Shown here: positions 16,614-25,244 of the stretch, one piece after another
Numbering within the stretch: position 1 is the first letter of the stretch
Layout of the letters: each line of letters starts with the position of its first letter
Made by a program: the position numbers and the translations under genes
Notes under the pieces: generated by a model
What the model saw: only the letters and a program-made list of their open reading frames with translations
Database searches by the model: none
What the model was told of the DNA's origin: nothing
Assembly: GCA_035623515.1 (NCBI GenBank)
Contig: DASPTH010000140.1
Span: 1-40,087, forward strand
DNA length: 40,087 nt
From: DASPTH01 sp035623515
GTDB taxonomy: Bacteria; Actinomycetota; Acidimicrobiia; IMCC26256; DASPTH01
Direction of reading: 5' to 3'

Positions 16614-17537
16614 CTAGCGGGGGCTCGCGGCGCGCGCACTGTTGGCGCGCAACTCGATGGCCGCTTCTCCCCCGTGCGCGAATGCACGACGTCTCGCCCG
16701 GCGCCGCGCGAGGGCACGTTCGAGCGCGATGGCAAGGAGATACGCGACCGTCACCTCCACACAGCTCCCGAAGAAGTCGAGGAAGTGGTGCTGGCCGGTG
16801 ACAGTGATCGCGCCCAGTGTGAGGATCGGGTGCAGCAGGATGATGGCCTTCACCCACCACCGGCGCACGACCGGCCACAGCGCGAGCACGCAGAAGAGCG
16901 CCCACGACACGTGGTGGCTCGGCATGCCGCCGTACAGGTTGCCGACGGCGTCGACGAGGTCCTGGCGCGGCTCGCCGTCGGGCCCGTAGTGCAGCGCGAC
17001 CTGCCGTCCCGGGCCGTTGTAGTACTCGACCTGCGTGTCCACGAATCCGTACTGCGCGCCCATGTACTTCGGCGGCGAGACGGGGAACAGCGCCCAGCAG
17101 ATCGGTCCCGTGAAGAAGAGCATGATCAGGAAGGTGTTGCGCATGCGCACGTACCGGACCGGGAATTTCACATAGAGGAACACGGCGACGACGATGGGCA
17201 CGATGAAGTGCGCGGTGTCGTAGTAGAGGTTCCAGAACACGATCGTGGCCGGCCAGTGCAGGAAGAACCGCTGCACGTCGAGCTCGTGGTAGATCCCGAG
17301 CCACTGTTCGATCCGGTTCAGCGTGCGGGCGTTGCGCAACGCGACGTTGGCCGGGCCCATCTCGGCGTTGCGCAGGTAGTCGTGCAGCACGCCGGCGATG
17401 AGCAGGCCGAGCACCTCGAGGACCCAGCCGCCCCGCATCCGCTTGGTGAGCGGTCCCGGGAGTGGTTCGTCGGCCGACGGGACGCGGTCGGTACGCGCGG
17501 ATTCCTCCTGCGTGGCGCGAGCTGACAAGGCTCGCAT
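16614..17537 (-). CDS. PAP2-superfamily membrane protein (inositolphosphotransferase/Aur1-like)
   Basis: 307 residues with about six membrane helices. The PAP2_3-type signatures are MPSHHVSWALF (206-209 PSHH) and VTGQHHFLDFFG (His250/251, Asp254), giving the His and Asp of the phospho-His mechanism. RNARTLNRIEQWLGIYHE is seen in the inositol-phosphorylceramide synthase-like subgroup. These enzymes transfer or remove lipid phosphate groups at the outer membrane face. The ATG at 17537 (MRALSARA) is preferred because it lies 19 nt after the mtnA stop and has GGCAGG upstream; a start at 17594 would overlap mtnA. Co-oriented with mtnA before it and the radical SAM gene 11 nt after it. Confidence 0.86.
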   Translation of the reverse strand: MRALSARATQEESARTDRVPSADEPLPGPLTKRMRGGWVLEVLGLLIAGVLHDYLRNAEMGPANVALRNARTLNRIEQWLGIYHELDVQRFFLHWPATIVFWNLYYDTAHFIVPIVVAVFLYVKFPVRYVRMRNTFLIMLFFTGPICWALFPVSPPKYMGAQYGFVDTQVEYYNGPGRQVALHYGPDGEPRQDLVDAVGNLYGGMPSHHVSWALFCVLALWPVVRRWWVKAIILLHPILTLGAITVTGQHHFLDFFGSCVEVTVAYLLAIALERALARRRARRRAFAHGGEAAIELRANSARAASPR

Positions 17538-17556
17538 CCTGCCACGATGCGCACGG

Positions 17557-18606
<1,050 letters not shown>

Positions 18607-18621
18607 GGAGCTCAGTGTGTC

Positions 18622-19167
18622 ATGGTGGCCGCGATGGAGGATCACGTCGTGCTCTTCGACGGCACGTCGACCGACGGCTGGCGAATGGCCGGGCCGGGTG
18701 GGTTCGACCTCGTCGACGGTACGCTCGAGTCTCACGGCGGCATGGGCCTCCTGTGGTACACGGGGCGACCGTTCGCCGACTTCGTCCTCGACGTCCACTG
18801 GGCGGTGGCGCGGGCGACGGACAACTCCGGCGTGTTCCTCCGGTTCCCCGACCCCGGCGACGACCCGTGGGTCGCGGTGCACCACGGCTACGAGGTCCAG
18901 ATCCACGACACCGCGCCCGAAACCGTCCACCAGACTGGTGGGATCTACTCGTTCGCGGCACCGTCGCGTGCGGCGTCGAACCCTGCCGGCGCGTGGAACC
19001 ACTTTCGCATCGTGTGCGTCGGCCAGGACTACGCGGTCGCACTCAATGGACTGGCCGTCACGACCTTCACCGGCAGCCGGAGCACCGAGGGGTTCGTCGG
19101 GATCCAGAACCACGACCCGAGCTCGCGCGTCCGGTTCCGCCGGATTGCGGTGACGGTCGTTCAGTAG
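18622..19167 (+). CDS. DUF1080 (3-keto-disaccharide hydrolase-like) domain protein
   Basis: 181 residues, a single beta-sandwich domain. VLFDGTSTDGWRMAG, GMGLLWYTGRPFADFVLDVHWAVA, NSGVFLRFPDPG, HHGYEVQIHDT, TGGIYSFAAP and GFVGIQNHD form the standard order of the family. There is no signal peptide, unlike many secreted members, so it is probably cytoplasmic. Start 18622 or 18634 (both ATG in frame); neither has an RBS, and 18634 would leave a 27-bp divergent gap to mtnA. Related proteins bind or cleave modified sugars; the activity here is unproven. Its last 7 bases overlap the convergent membrane-protein gene. Confidence 0.86.
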   Translation: MVAAMEDHVVLFDGTSTDGWRMAGPGGFDLVDGTLESHGGMGLLWYTGRPFADFVLDVHWAVARATDNSGVFLRFPDPGDDPWVAVHHGYEVQIHDTAPETVHQTGGIYSFAAPSRAASNPAGAWNHFRIVCVGQDYAVALNGLAVTTFTGSRSTEGFVGIQNHDPSSRVRFRRIAVTVVQ

Positions 19168-20723
19168 TCCCGGTCGACGAAGAACGCGCCGGCGAGGAAC
19201 ACGAGCGCCACGACTCCGAGCACGATCGCGACCGCAACCGTGTAGAAGATCAGCGCGGCGACGGTCGAGCCGATGAGCACGAGCGCCATCGCCACGGTGA
19301 CGGCCCGGTTCGTGTGCGCCGGCTCCTCGACCGCGCCTTCGAGCGTCCCCACCGCGGACGCGGACGAGTCCGCGGTGCCGACGCCGGCGCCGGAGGTGGG
19401 CTGGTCGACGGGCTGGTCGGCGCGCGCGCGTGCGCGTGCCCGCACCGGGATCGCGCGGCGGCGGGGCGAACTCGCGTCCACCTCGCCGGAGAGCGGACCG
19501 GCGGCCCAACGCCACGCGACGACCACCACCGCGACGAGCAGGAACAGGAGCAGCGCCTGGTGGACGGCGTCGAGCACACGGACGCTCCCGCTGAGGTCGC
19601 CCTGGAAGCCGTCGCGCCCGAGGAGCGTGCCGGTCGGGTCGTAGGCGCGTCGCAGGAAGTAGTAGACGAGGTCCACCGCCCAGGCGAGCGTGGCGACGAC
19701 CAGGAACCCCCACGGCACCTGCAGGCCCTCGATGGTCGTGCTCGCGACGATCGCGAGGGGCATGACGACGCACAGGTACTCGGGGTTCGAGACCGCGAGC
19801 AGCGCAAAGCAGGCGAGCAGGAGCGCGGCCGCGAGACGGTACCCGCCTTCCTCGCCGTCCTCGCGGTGCCTCGACCAGAGCGCGACGACGCCGACGATGG
19901 CCACACCGGCGAGCACGATCGCCGTGCGGTTGGCGGTGTTCACGGTGACCACGTGGTGCAGCACCAGTGTCGACCACGGCGTCATCGAGAACCCGATGTT
20001 CCCGGGCGTGTAACCGAACTGCTGCGACAGACCGTCGGATCCGCTCACGACCCACGTGACCGCGGCGAGCCCGACCGCCGTGACCGCGACGGTGATCCAC
20101 TCGCGCCGACGCGTCGCGCGGGGCGCGGTCAGCAGGAACGCGAGCACGACGGGACCGAGGAGCACCTTCGCCGCGGAGCAGCCGAACACGAGCAGGACGA
20201 GCGCGGCGCGGCGATGGCGCCGTATGACCAAGACCACCGCTGCCGCGACGATCGCCGCCGCAAACGGCTCGTCCTGCGCGGCGAACGCGGACGCCGGCCA
20301 CATCACCGGCGCCACCGCCCAGATCAGTCCGGCGAGCAGCACGCACCGAGGCCGCCATCGGGCAATGCCGGCGAGGAGGATCGCCATCCCGGCCAGGTCC
20401 CAGACGACGGAGCCGAGCCGCAGCGCGGTCAGGTCACCGGCGCCGAGCGCGACCCAGGGCTTCGCGGTGATCCACTCCGCGACGCCCAGGTAGGGCGCGT
20501 ACTGGTCGACGGCCGCGACGTTGCCCTCGAGGTGACCGATGGGGTCGTGCAACAGTCGGGCGTGGTACCCGGAGTCGCTCACGCTGTCGGTGGGCTTCGC
20601 ACCGGCGGCGACCACGACGACGACGAGTCGGATCAGGAGCGCGAGCGCGAGCAACAGCAGGATCGTGCGGGTCGTCGACCGCCGCCGGCGCCGTCGCGAC
20701 CACCGCGAGGTGGTCTCGGTCAC
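19161..20723 (-). CDS. Polytopic membrane protein, GT-C/GT87-like glycosyltransferase candidate
   Basis: 520 residues with about 11-12 membrane helices. The basic N-terminus (RRRRRRSTTRT) is followed by the first helix, then a loop with Asp residues (SVSDSGYHARLL) and VDQYAPYLGVAEW, as expected of the catalytic first periplasmic loop of polyprenyl-phosphate-sugar-dependent mannosyltransferases. WPASAFAAQDEPFAAAIVAAA and NPEYLCVVMPL are typical GT-C core segments. A cytosolic Pro/Ser/Ala-rich loop (about 415-460) precedes two last helices. The start is GTG at 20723. Likely adds a sugar from a polyprenyl carrier to a lipid or wall glycan; donor and acceptor are unknown. Confidence 0.78.
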   Translation of the reverse strand: MTETTSRWSRRRRRRSTTRTILLLLALALLIRLVVVVVAAGAKPTDSVSDSGYHARLLHDPIGHLEGNVAAVDQYAPYLGVAEWITAKPWVALGAGDLTALRLGSVVWDLAGMAILLAGIARWRPRCVLLAGLIWAVAPVMWPASAFAAQDEPFAAAIVAAAVVLVIRRHRRAALVLLVFGCSAAKVLLGPVVLAFLLTAPRATRRREWITVAVTAVGLAAVTWVVSGSDGLSQQFGYTPGNIGFSMTPWSTLVLHHVVTVNTANRTAIVLAGVAIVGVVALWSRHREDGEEGGYRLAAALLLACFALLAVSNPEYLCVVMPLAIVASTTIEGLQVPWGFLVVATLAWAVDLVYYFLRRAYDPTGTLLGRDGFQGDLSGSVRVLDAVHQALLLFLLVAVVVVAWRWAAGPLSGEVDASSPRRRAIPVRARARARADQPVDQPTSGAGVGTADSSASAVGTLEGAVEEPAHTNRAVTVAMALVLIGSTVAALIFYTVAVAIVLGVVALVFLAGAFFVDRDY

Positions 20724-20824
20724 GACGCTTCCGCCTTGGGCGTGCCAGAGCGATCGAGCAAGCGGCCGCAGGATATTCCTCCCTCAATCGGCTGGCTTGC
20801 CCCGTGCCGCGCCTTGTGCACCGG

Positions 20825-20850
20825 GCGCCTGTCAGCCGCTTCACAGGCGC
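20825..20850 (+). other. Stem-loop in the leader of the small secreted protein gene
   Basis: GCGCCTGT (20825-20832) pairs perfectly with ACAGGCGC (20843-20850) around a 10-nt loop, about 70 nt upstream of the secreted-protein ATG. It lies in the 197-bp gap 20724-20920. It could be a transcript leader element or a terminator of upstream antisense transcription. I see no match to a riboswitch class I know. Confidence 0.4.
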
Positions 20851-20858
20851 GAAGGAGG

Positions 20859-20924
20859 ATGCTCCGCACCGGTGCCGGCCTCGTCGGGTCGGCGGTTGCG
20901 CTCACGAGGAGGTCCCACGGATGA
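20859..20924 (+). CDS. Possible 21-codon leader peptide overlapping the secreted protein start
   Basis: ATG at 20859 opens 21 codons (MLRTGAGLVGSAVALTRRSHG) ending in a TGA that overlaps the next ATG as ATGA (20921-20924). AAGGAGG lies immediately before the ATG, too close for a normal spacer, which weakens the call. The next gene has its own good Shine-Dalgarno inside this frame (AGGAGG at 20907-20912). Confidence 0.25.
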   Translation: MLRTGAGLVGSAVALTRRSHG

Positions 20925-21151
20925 AGCTCGGCGTCGGACGGATCGCAGCAGCGGGAGCACTGGCGGGCTTCCTCGCCCTCGGTGGCGTCGGATACGCGTA
21001 CGCGCAGTCGAGCGGCAGCTCCCCGTCCAACACCACGCCCGGCGGGCCGTCCAACAACAGCGGCGGCAACGGCGGCGGGTCGAACAGCTCGAACTGCCCC
21101 AACATGGGGGGGCAGCACTCGAGCACCTCGAGCGCTTCGACGTCGATGTGA
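20921..21151 (+). CDS. Small secreted Gly/Ser/Asn-rich protein
   Basis: 76 residues. A clear Sec signal peptide (MKLGVGRIAAAGALAGFLAL, with cleavage expected after AYAQ or AYA near residue 27-28) leaves a mature tail of roughly 48 residues made largely of Ser, Gly, Asn, Pro and Thr, with one Cys-containing patch NCPNMGG. A low-complexity disordered exported peptide; single Cys in the mature part. AGGAGG at 20907-20912 gives an ideal 8-nt spacing to the ATG at 20921. Function unknown; could be a wall-associated or metal-binding peptide, or a secreted factor. Confidence 0.75.
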   Translation: MKLGVGRIAAAGALAGFLALGGVGYAYAQSSGSSPSNTTPGGPSNNSGGNGGGSNSSNCPNMGGQHSSTSSASTSM

Positions 21152-21197
21152 CCGACCGCCCGGTGCTCCCGGGCGCGTCAGGGTGTAGACACGCCCC

Positions 21198-22079
21198 ATG
21201 GACGTCGATCTGCACGTGAGCCGCTTCGACTGGGCGGGTGACCCGGCGGGCATCGGTCCGGGCCTCCAGGATCTTGCCCGGACCGCCGAGGACGTCGGCA
21301 TCCGAACACTCTCGTTCATGGACCACTGGTTCCAGATGGAGTGGATGGCACCTGCGGAAGACCCGATGCTCGAGGGGTACACCGCGCTCGGATTCGTGGC
21401 GGGCGTCACCGCGCGCCTGCGCCTGCGTCTCCTCGTCACCGGCGTCACCTACCGCCATCCCGGGCTGCTCGCCAAGACGGTCACGACCCTCGACGTCGTC
21501 TCGGGCGGTCGCGCCGAGCTCGGGATCGGCGCCGCGTGGTACGAGCGCGAGCACGTCGGCTTGGGTGTGCCGTTCCCACCGACGAAGGAACGTTTCGAGC
21601 GGCTCGAGGAGGCGGTGCAGATCTGCCTCCAGATGTGGAGCGCCGACAACGGGCCGTACCGGGGCCGCCACTACCAGCTCGCCGAGACGTTGTGCTCACC
21701 GCCGCCGGTGAGCCGGCCGCGGCCTCGGATCATGATCGGTGGGAGCGGTGAGCGGAAGACGCTTCGGCTGGTGGCGACCTACGCCGACGCCTGCAACATC
21801 TTCGGCGATCCCGAGACGGTGGCGCGCAAGGTCGACGTCCTCCGGCGTCACTGTGACGCCATCGGCCGGGATCCGAACGAGATCGAGGTGACGTCGAACG
21901 CGAACGTCCGCGCCGACCTCGACTCCGACGAGATCGTCCGGCGGTTGGAGGAGTACGCCTCGGTCGGTGTGTCGACGGTGATGGCCGGCGCGGTCGGCGC
22001 CGACCCGAGCGGTCATCTCACCGACCGTTGGGCTCCGGTGATGAAGCACATCGCCGACATCGAACCCGCGGGGCTCTGA
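21198..22079 (+). CDS. LLM-class F420-dependent oxidoreductase (TIGR03560-like)
   Basis: 293 residues, luciferase-like TIM barrel. MDVDLHVSRFDW, ARTAEDVGIRTLSFMDHWFQM, LLVTGVTYRHPGLLAKTVTTLDVVSGGRAELGIGAAW and PPPVSRPRPRIMIGGSGERKTLRLVA are the family hallmarks; GIGAAWYEREH is part of the cofactor site. These enzymes use reduced or oxidised F420 to act on ketones, alcohols or xenobiotics. The ATG at 21198 has no RBS and lies 6 nt after TAGACA (21186-21191), so it is probably leaderless. It ends 10 nt before the 3' end of the convergent WS/DGAT gene, with no room for a terminator. Confidence 0.9.
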   Translation: MDVDLHVSRFDWAGDPAGIGPGLQDLARTAEDVGIRTLSFMDHWFQMEWMAPAEDPMLEGYTALGFVAGVTARLRLRLLVTGVTYRHPGLLAKTVTTLDVVSGGRAELGIGAAWYEREHVGLGVPFPPTKERFERLEEAVQICLQMWSADNGPYRGRHYQLAETLCSPPPVSRPRPRIMIGGSGERKTLRLVATYADACNIFGDPETVARKVDVLRRHCDAIGRDPNEIEVTSNANVRADLDSDEIVRRLEEYASVGVSTVMAGAVGADPSGHLTDRWAPVMKHIADIEPAGL

Positions 22080-22089
22080 TCAACCACGC

Positions 22090-23493
22090 TCAAACCGCGT
22101 GGACGAGGTCGGTGAGCGCGGGCGCCATCCCTTCGGCGATCTCCCAGCCGTCGTCGACGATGTCGGGACAGGCCACGATCCCGATCTCGATCGAATCGAC
22201 GTAGCTCACCACCGTGATGTTGAGCCCGCCGCCGGCAAGGAGCGGACCCAGCAAGTACCCGTGGCGCAGCTGCGCACCACCGCAATAGAGAGGGACCGGC
22301 GGCCCGGGGACGTTCGACACGATCGCGTTGAAGATCGGGGGCAGCCGCGCCTCGAGCCCGAGTCCCTGGTACGAACGCACCAACCCCGACAGGACGATCG
22401 GGGGCGGCACGGCAACGAGGTGCGCGAGCAGGTCCTCGCCGAGCGCATGGTGCAGCGATCGTGCCGCGCGCGTGGACGCGTGCACGGCGCGGAGTCGATC
22501 CGCCGGCCCGTCGAGGTGCACCGGCAACGCGGCACCCATCGCCGACAGCAGGTTGCCCGGCACCGCGTCGGGGTCGACCGGCCGGCGCTCACGGCGGATG
22601 CCCATGGGCAACTGCGCGACCATCGTCTTGTCCGGTACCGCATCGCGAGCCACGAGATAGCGGCGCAGGGAGCCGCTGCACACCGCGAGCACGACGTCGT
22701 TCAGAGAGACCTCCGCGGCCTCACGCACCGCATCCACGTCGGCGCGCGGCAGCGAGCAGAACGCGAAGCGGCGCCGAGACGTGAGCGCCCCGTTGAACGG
22801 GCTCGCCGGAGCCTCGAACGGGACCAGCGCCGCGGCGCGCTCGCGCGACAACGCGAACCGGCCGAGGCGCGGCGCGGCGCGTGCCAGGTCACCGGCGACG
22901 TGCGCGGCGCGCAACGGCGTCGTCGCGAGCGACCACGCCGACTCACCGAGTCGCCCGAGACCGGTGGTCGGCTCCTCCCCGGCGTCACCCGTCGCCAGCG
23001 GCCGCTCCAACGGCGCGTCGGGCTCGACGTCGAACATCACCAGCGCCATCTCCGCCGCGTTCACGCCGTCGGTGCACGCGTGGTGGATCTTGAGGAGGAG
23101 CGCCAACCCGCCGTCGCGCAGGCCCTCGAGGCGCCAGAGCTCCCACAGGGGCCGTGTGCGGTCGAGCGGGTGCCCGAAGATCTCGCCGACGAGCCGATCG
23201 AGCGCGCGCGCGTCGCCCGGCGCCCCGACCGTTGCACTGCGCAGGTGCGCGTCGACGTCGAGCTCGGGGACGTCCCGCCACTCCGGCCGGTCGAGCCGGC
23301 CCGGCATCTCGCGCACCCGCCGGCGGAACAGCCCCAGGTGCGCGAATCGCTCGGTGACCAGACGCCGAACTCGCTCGGGACCGAGACGCTTCGCACCTGC
23401 CGCGTCGAACAACATGAGCAGGCCGACGTGCATCAGCCACTCGGGCGTCTCCGCCGCCAGGAAACCGGCGTCGGTGCGGCTCAGCCGCTGCAT
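22090..23493 (-). CDS. Wax ester synthase / diacylglycerol acyltransferase (WS/DGAT)
   Basis: 467 residues, typical length. The active-site HHxxxDG appears as KIHHACTDGVNA (His137, His138, Asp142). N-terminal MQRLSRTDAGFLAAETPEWLMHVG, the PLW motif (RTRPLWELW, 113-121) and the C-terminal FNAIVSNVPGPPVPLYCGGA (NVPGP) are all conserved. It esterifies fatty alcohols or diacylglycerol with acyl-CoA to form wax esters or triacylglycerol on the membrane or lipid droplets. The ATG at 23493 lies 5 nt after a GAATCT hexamer, with no clear RBS. Neighbours on the same strand are two hydrolase/hotdog genes compatible with acyl-chain turnover. Confidence 0.92.
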   Translation of the reverse strand: MQRLSRTDAGFLAAETPEWLMHVGLLMLFDAAGAKRLGPERVRRLVTERFAHLGLFRRRVREMPGRLDRPEWRDVPELDVDAHLRSATVGAPGDARALDRLVGEIFGHPLDRTRPLWELWRLEGLRDGGLALLLKIHHACTDGVNAAEMALVMFDVEPDAPLERPLATGDAGEEPTTGLGRLGESAWSLATTPLRAAHVAGDLARAAPRLGRFALSRERAAALVPFEAPASPFNGALTSRRRFAFCSLPRADVDAVREAAEVSLNDVVLAVCSGSLRRYLVARDAVPDKTMVAQLPMGIRRERRPVDPDAVPGNLLSAMGAALPVHLDGPADRLRAVHASTRAARSLHHALGEDLLAHLVAVPPPIVLSGLVRSYQGLGLEARLPPIFNAIVSNVPGPPVPLYCGGAQLRHGYLLGPLLAGGGLNITVVSYVDSIEIGIVACPDIVDDGWEIAEGMAPALTDLVHAV

Positions 23494-23533
23494 CTGCGAG
23501 ATTCTGCCAACCCGAACGCTCCGGGAGCCAGCG

Positions 23534-24787
23534 TCACGGTCCGAGCTCGCCCAGTCGCGAGAGGTGCACCGAAGCAAGGAATCGGTGAACTCCCTTGACG
23601 ACGGCTTCGCTCCGGACGGTGTCGAAGACTTCGAAGGCGTGCTGGGCGTGCGGCAACTCGAGGAAGACCGTGGGGGACGACGAGATCTCGCGCAGGCGCG
23701 CCGCGAAGGCGCGGGCCTCCTCGACGGGTACGAGCGAGTCGTCCGTGCCGTGCACGACCATGAATGGGGGTGCATCGGCGCGGACGCGATCGAGCGGCGA
23801 CGCACGTGAGAACGCGGCCGGGTCGTTGGCGACCCGCCGCTTGAGGACGAAGCGTTCGACGAGCCCGCCCATGCCGTCGGCACCGAGGCCGCCGAAGCGG
23901 CCGGTGAGGTCGTACGCGCCGTAGAACACCACGCACGCGGCGACCGACGTGTCGGCGTCCTCGAAACCCGGCTGGAGCTCCTCGTCGTTCTGGGTGAACG
24001 CGGCCAGCGCTGCGAGGTGGCCGCCGGCCGAGCCACCGGTGATCACCACGAACCGCGGGTCACCGCCGTACTCGGCGACGTGGTCACGCGCCCACCGCAG
24101 GGCGAGCTTCACGTCGACGAGGTGGTCGGGGAAGGTCGCGGCCGGACTCCGCCGGTAGTTCGGCGCGACACAGAGCCAGCCGTGTGCGGCGAGATGGTGC
24201 ATGAGGGGCCGCGCCTGCTGGCGCTTGTCGCCGACGATCCACGCGCCACCGTGCACCTGGACCAGCACCGGTGCGCCGGAGACGCCGGCGGCGGGCCGGT
24301 AGAGGTCGAGGAGGTGCCGCCGACCGGCGCCGTCCGCGTAGCGGAGGTTGCGCACGATCTCGACGTCCCGGCCGGCGATCGGCACTCCCGACGCGAGCCG
24401 GCTGATCGAGAGGAGGCGGCTGGGAGTCGCCACGTGGACGGCCGCGTCGAGCGCGGCCGCGTCATCCTCCCCGAGCCCTTCGGCGAGCGCGCGCTCCACG
24501 AGCGGACTGCTCGTGAGCGCGCGCCGGACGAGCGCGCCCATGCCGAGCCACGAGGCCGCCGACAGCGCGAGCGCGACGACGCCGGCGGCGCGGTCGAGGA
24601 CGCCCGCCGCGACGAACGCACCGGCCACGACGATCCCGACGACGAGCAACTGCAGCGCGAGCTCGTTCCAGGGCCACGCCGCGAAGAAGCTCGGCACCGC
24701 GAAGATGCTGCGCCGGCTCCGCGGGAACAGCGCGTTCAACGTCAGCAGGGCGCTGACCGCGCTGAGCACCACGAACGCGGTGGTCAC
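23534..24787 (-). CDS. Membrane-anchored alpha/beta hydrolase (HSL/esterase-like)
   Basis: 417 residues. Three N-terminal hydrophobic helices (about 2-20, 37-60 and 62-82) anchor the protein. The catalytic domain has the oxyanion HGGAWIVGDKRQQ, the nucleophile elbow VVITGGSAGGHLAAL, the acid in VVHGTDDSLVP and the His in LPHAQHAFEVF, as in the hormone-sensitive-lipase-type esterases. Substrate probably a short or medium ester; acyl-lipid turnover fits the neighbouring WS/DGAT. The GTG at 24787 overlaps the TGA of the upstream FAD-oxidoreductase remnant as GTGA, so its translation is coupled to that remnant. Confidence 0.88.
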   Translation of the reverse strand: MTTAFVVLSAVSALLTLNALFPRSRRSIFAVPSFFAAWPWNELALQLLVVGIVVAGAFVAAGVLDRAAGVVALALSAASWLGMGALVRRALTSSPLVERALAEGLGEDDAAALDAAVHVATPSRLLSISRLASGVPIAGRDVEIVRNLRYADGAGRRHLLDLYRPAAGVSGAPVLVQVHGGAWIVGDKRQQARPLMHHLAAHGWLCVAPNYRRSPAATFPDHLVDVKLALRWARDHVAEYGGDPRFVVITGGSAGGHLAALAAFTQNDEELQPGFEDADTSVAACVVFYGAYDLTGRFGGLGADGMGGLVERFVLKRRVANDPAAFSRASPLDRVRADAPPFMVVHGTDDSLVPVEEARAFAARLREISSSPTVFLELPHAQHAFEVFDTVRSEAVVKGVHRFLASVHLSRLGELGP

Positions 24788-25071
24788 GCCCCGACGGTCT
24801 CGGCGAAGTCGATCCCGAGATCCGGGTCGATGACCTGTGCGGCGTCGCGACCGGGCATGAAGGACACACCCGGACCGGGGTGACTGCCCGAGCTGTCCAG
24901 GTACACGCTCGGCGCCGGGGCCCGGTACCGGCCGAGCTCGGGAACGTGACCGATGCCTTCGTGGGCTTCCGGCACGAAAACGCTGAGCCCGGCCCGCGCG
25001 AGAGAACACGCGCAGGTCAAGCCGTTGTGCCCCGCGCCGATGACGACGGCGTCGTAATCCGTCGATGGCAC
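24784..25071 (-). pseudogene. FAD-dependent (phytoene-desaturase-like) oxidoreductase reduced to its two ends
   Basis: 95 codons. Residues 4-37 (YDAVVIGAGHNGLTCACSLA then RAGLSVFV) are the N-terminal FAD-binding GxGxxG motif of the phytoene dehydrogenase/CrtI-like family, normally about 500 residues. From about residue 47 the sequence jumps to the family's extreme C-terminus: YRAPAPSVYLDSSGSHPG, then PGRDAAQVI, equivalent to the usual LYLCGASTHPGGGV...PGRNAA segment. About 400 residues are missing, yet the frame is kept and the GTGA overlap with the hydrolase gene remains. The GTG at 25071 has TACTGT (25083-25078) 6 nt upstream and no RBS. It is probably inactive and survives as a leader cistron for the hydrolase. 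Confidence 0.75.
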
Positions 25072-25142
25072 GCGAAGACAGTACCGGCGGTCGGAGATCG
25101 AGCGGCGCGGGGAATCGGCCGGATGGCAGATGTCGTGCCGCC

Positions 25143-25244
25143 GTGACCACCAAGCTCGGCGTCTCCACCCGCGCGCAGCTCGCGGCCGCCGTCGCTCGGC
25201 GCGCCGCGGAACGGGGAACTCGAGGAGGTGCCGGGATCGATTAG
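25143..25244 (+). pseudogene. C-terminal remnant of a LuxR-type HTH regulator
   Basis: In this frame TKLGVSTRAQLAAAVARRA precedes a short tail and TAG at 25242-25244. KLGVxTRAQLAAAV is the last helix of the LuxR/GerE HTH. The rest of the HTH and all upstream domains are missing: the codons before it (25104-25142) do not read as HTH. The TAG shares bases with the TAA of the convergent double-hotdog gene. Together with the adjacent FAD-oxidoreductase remnant it marks a deletion scar. Confidence 0.6.

Noticed and set aside
16603..17304. N-terminal extension of the radical SAM frame into the PAP2 gene
   Set aside because: The extension is an out-of-frame reading of PAP2; the radical SAM homology begins just after GTG 16602.
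20724..20920. Riboswitch (c-di-AMP ydaO type or cobalamin) upstream of the small secreted protein
   Set aside because: I compared it by eye with the conserved core elements I know of these classes and found no match beyond one plain stem-loop.
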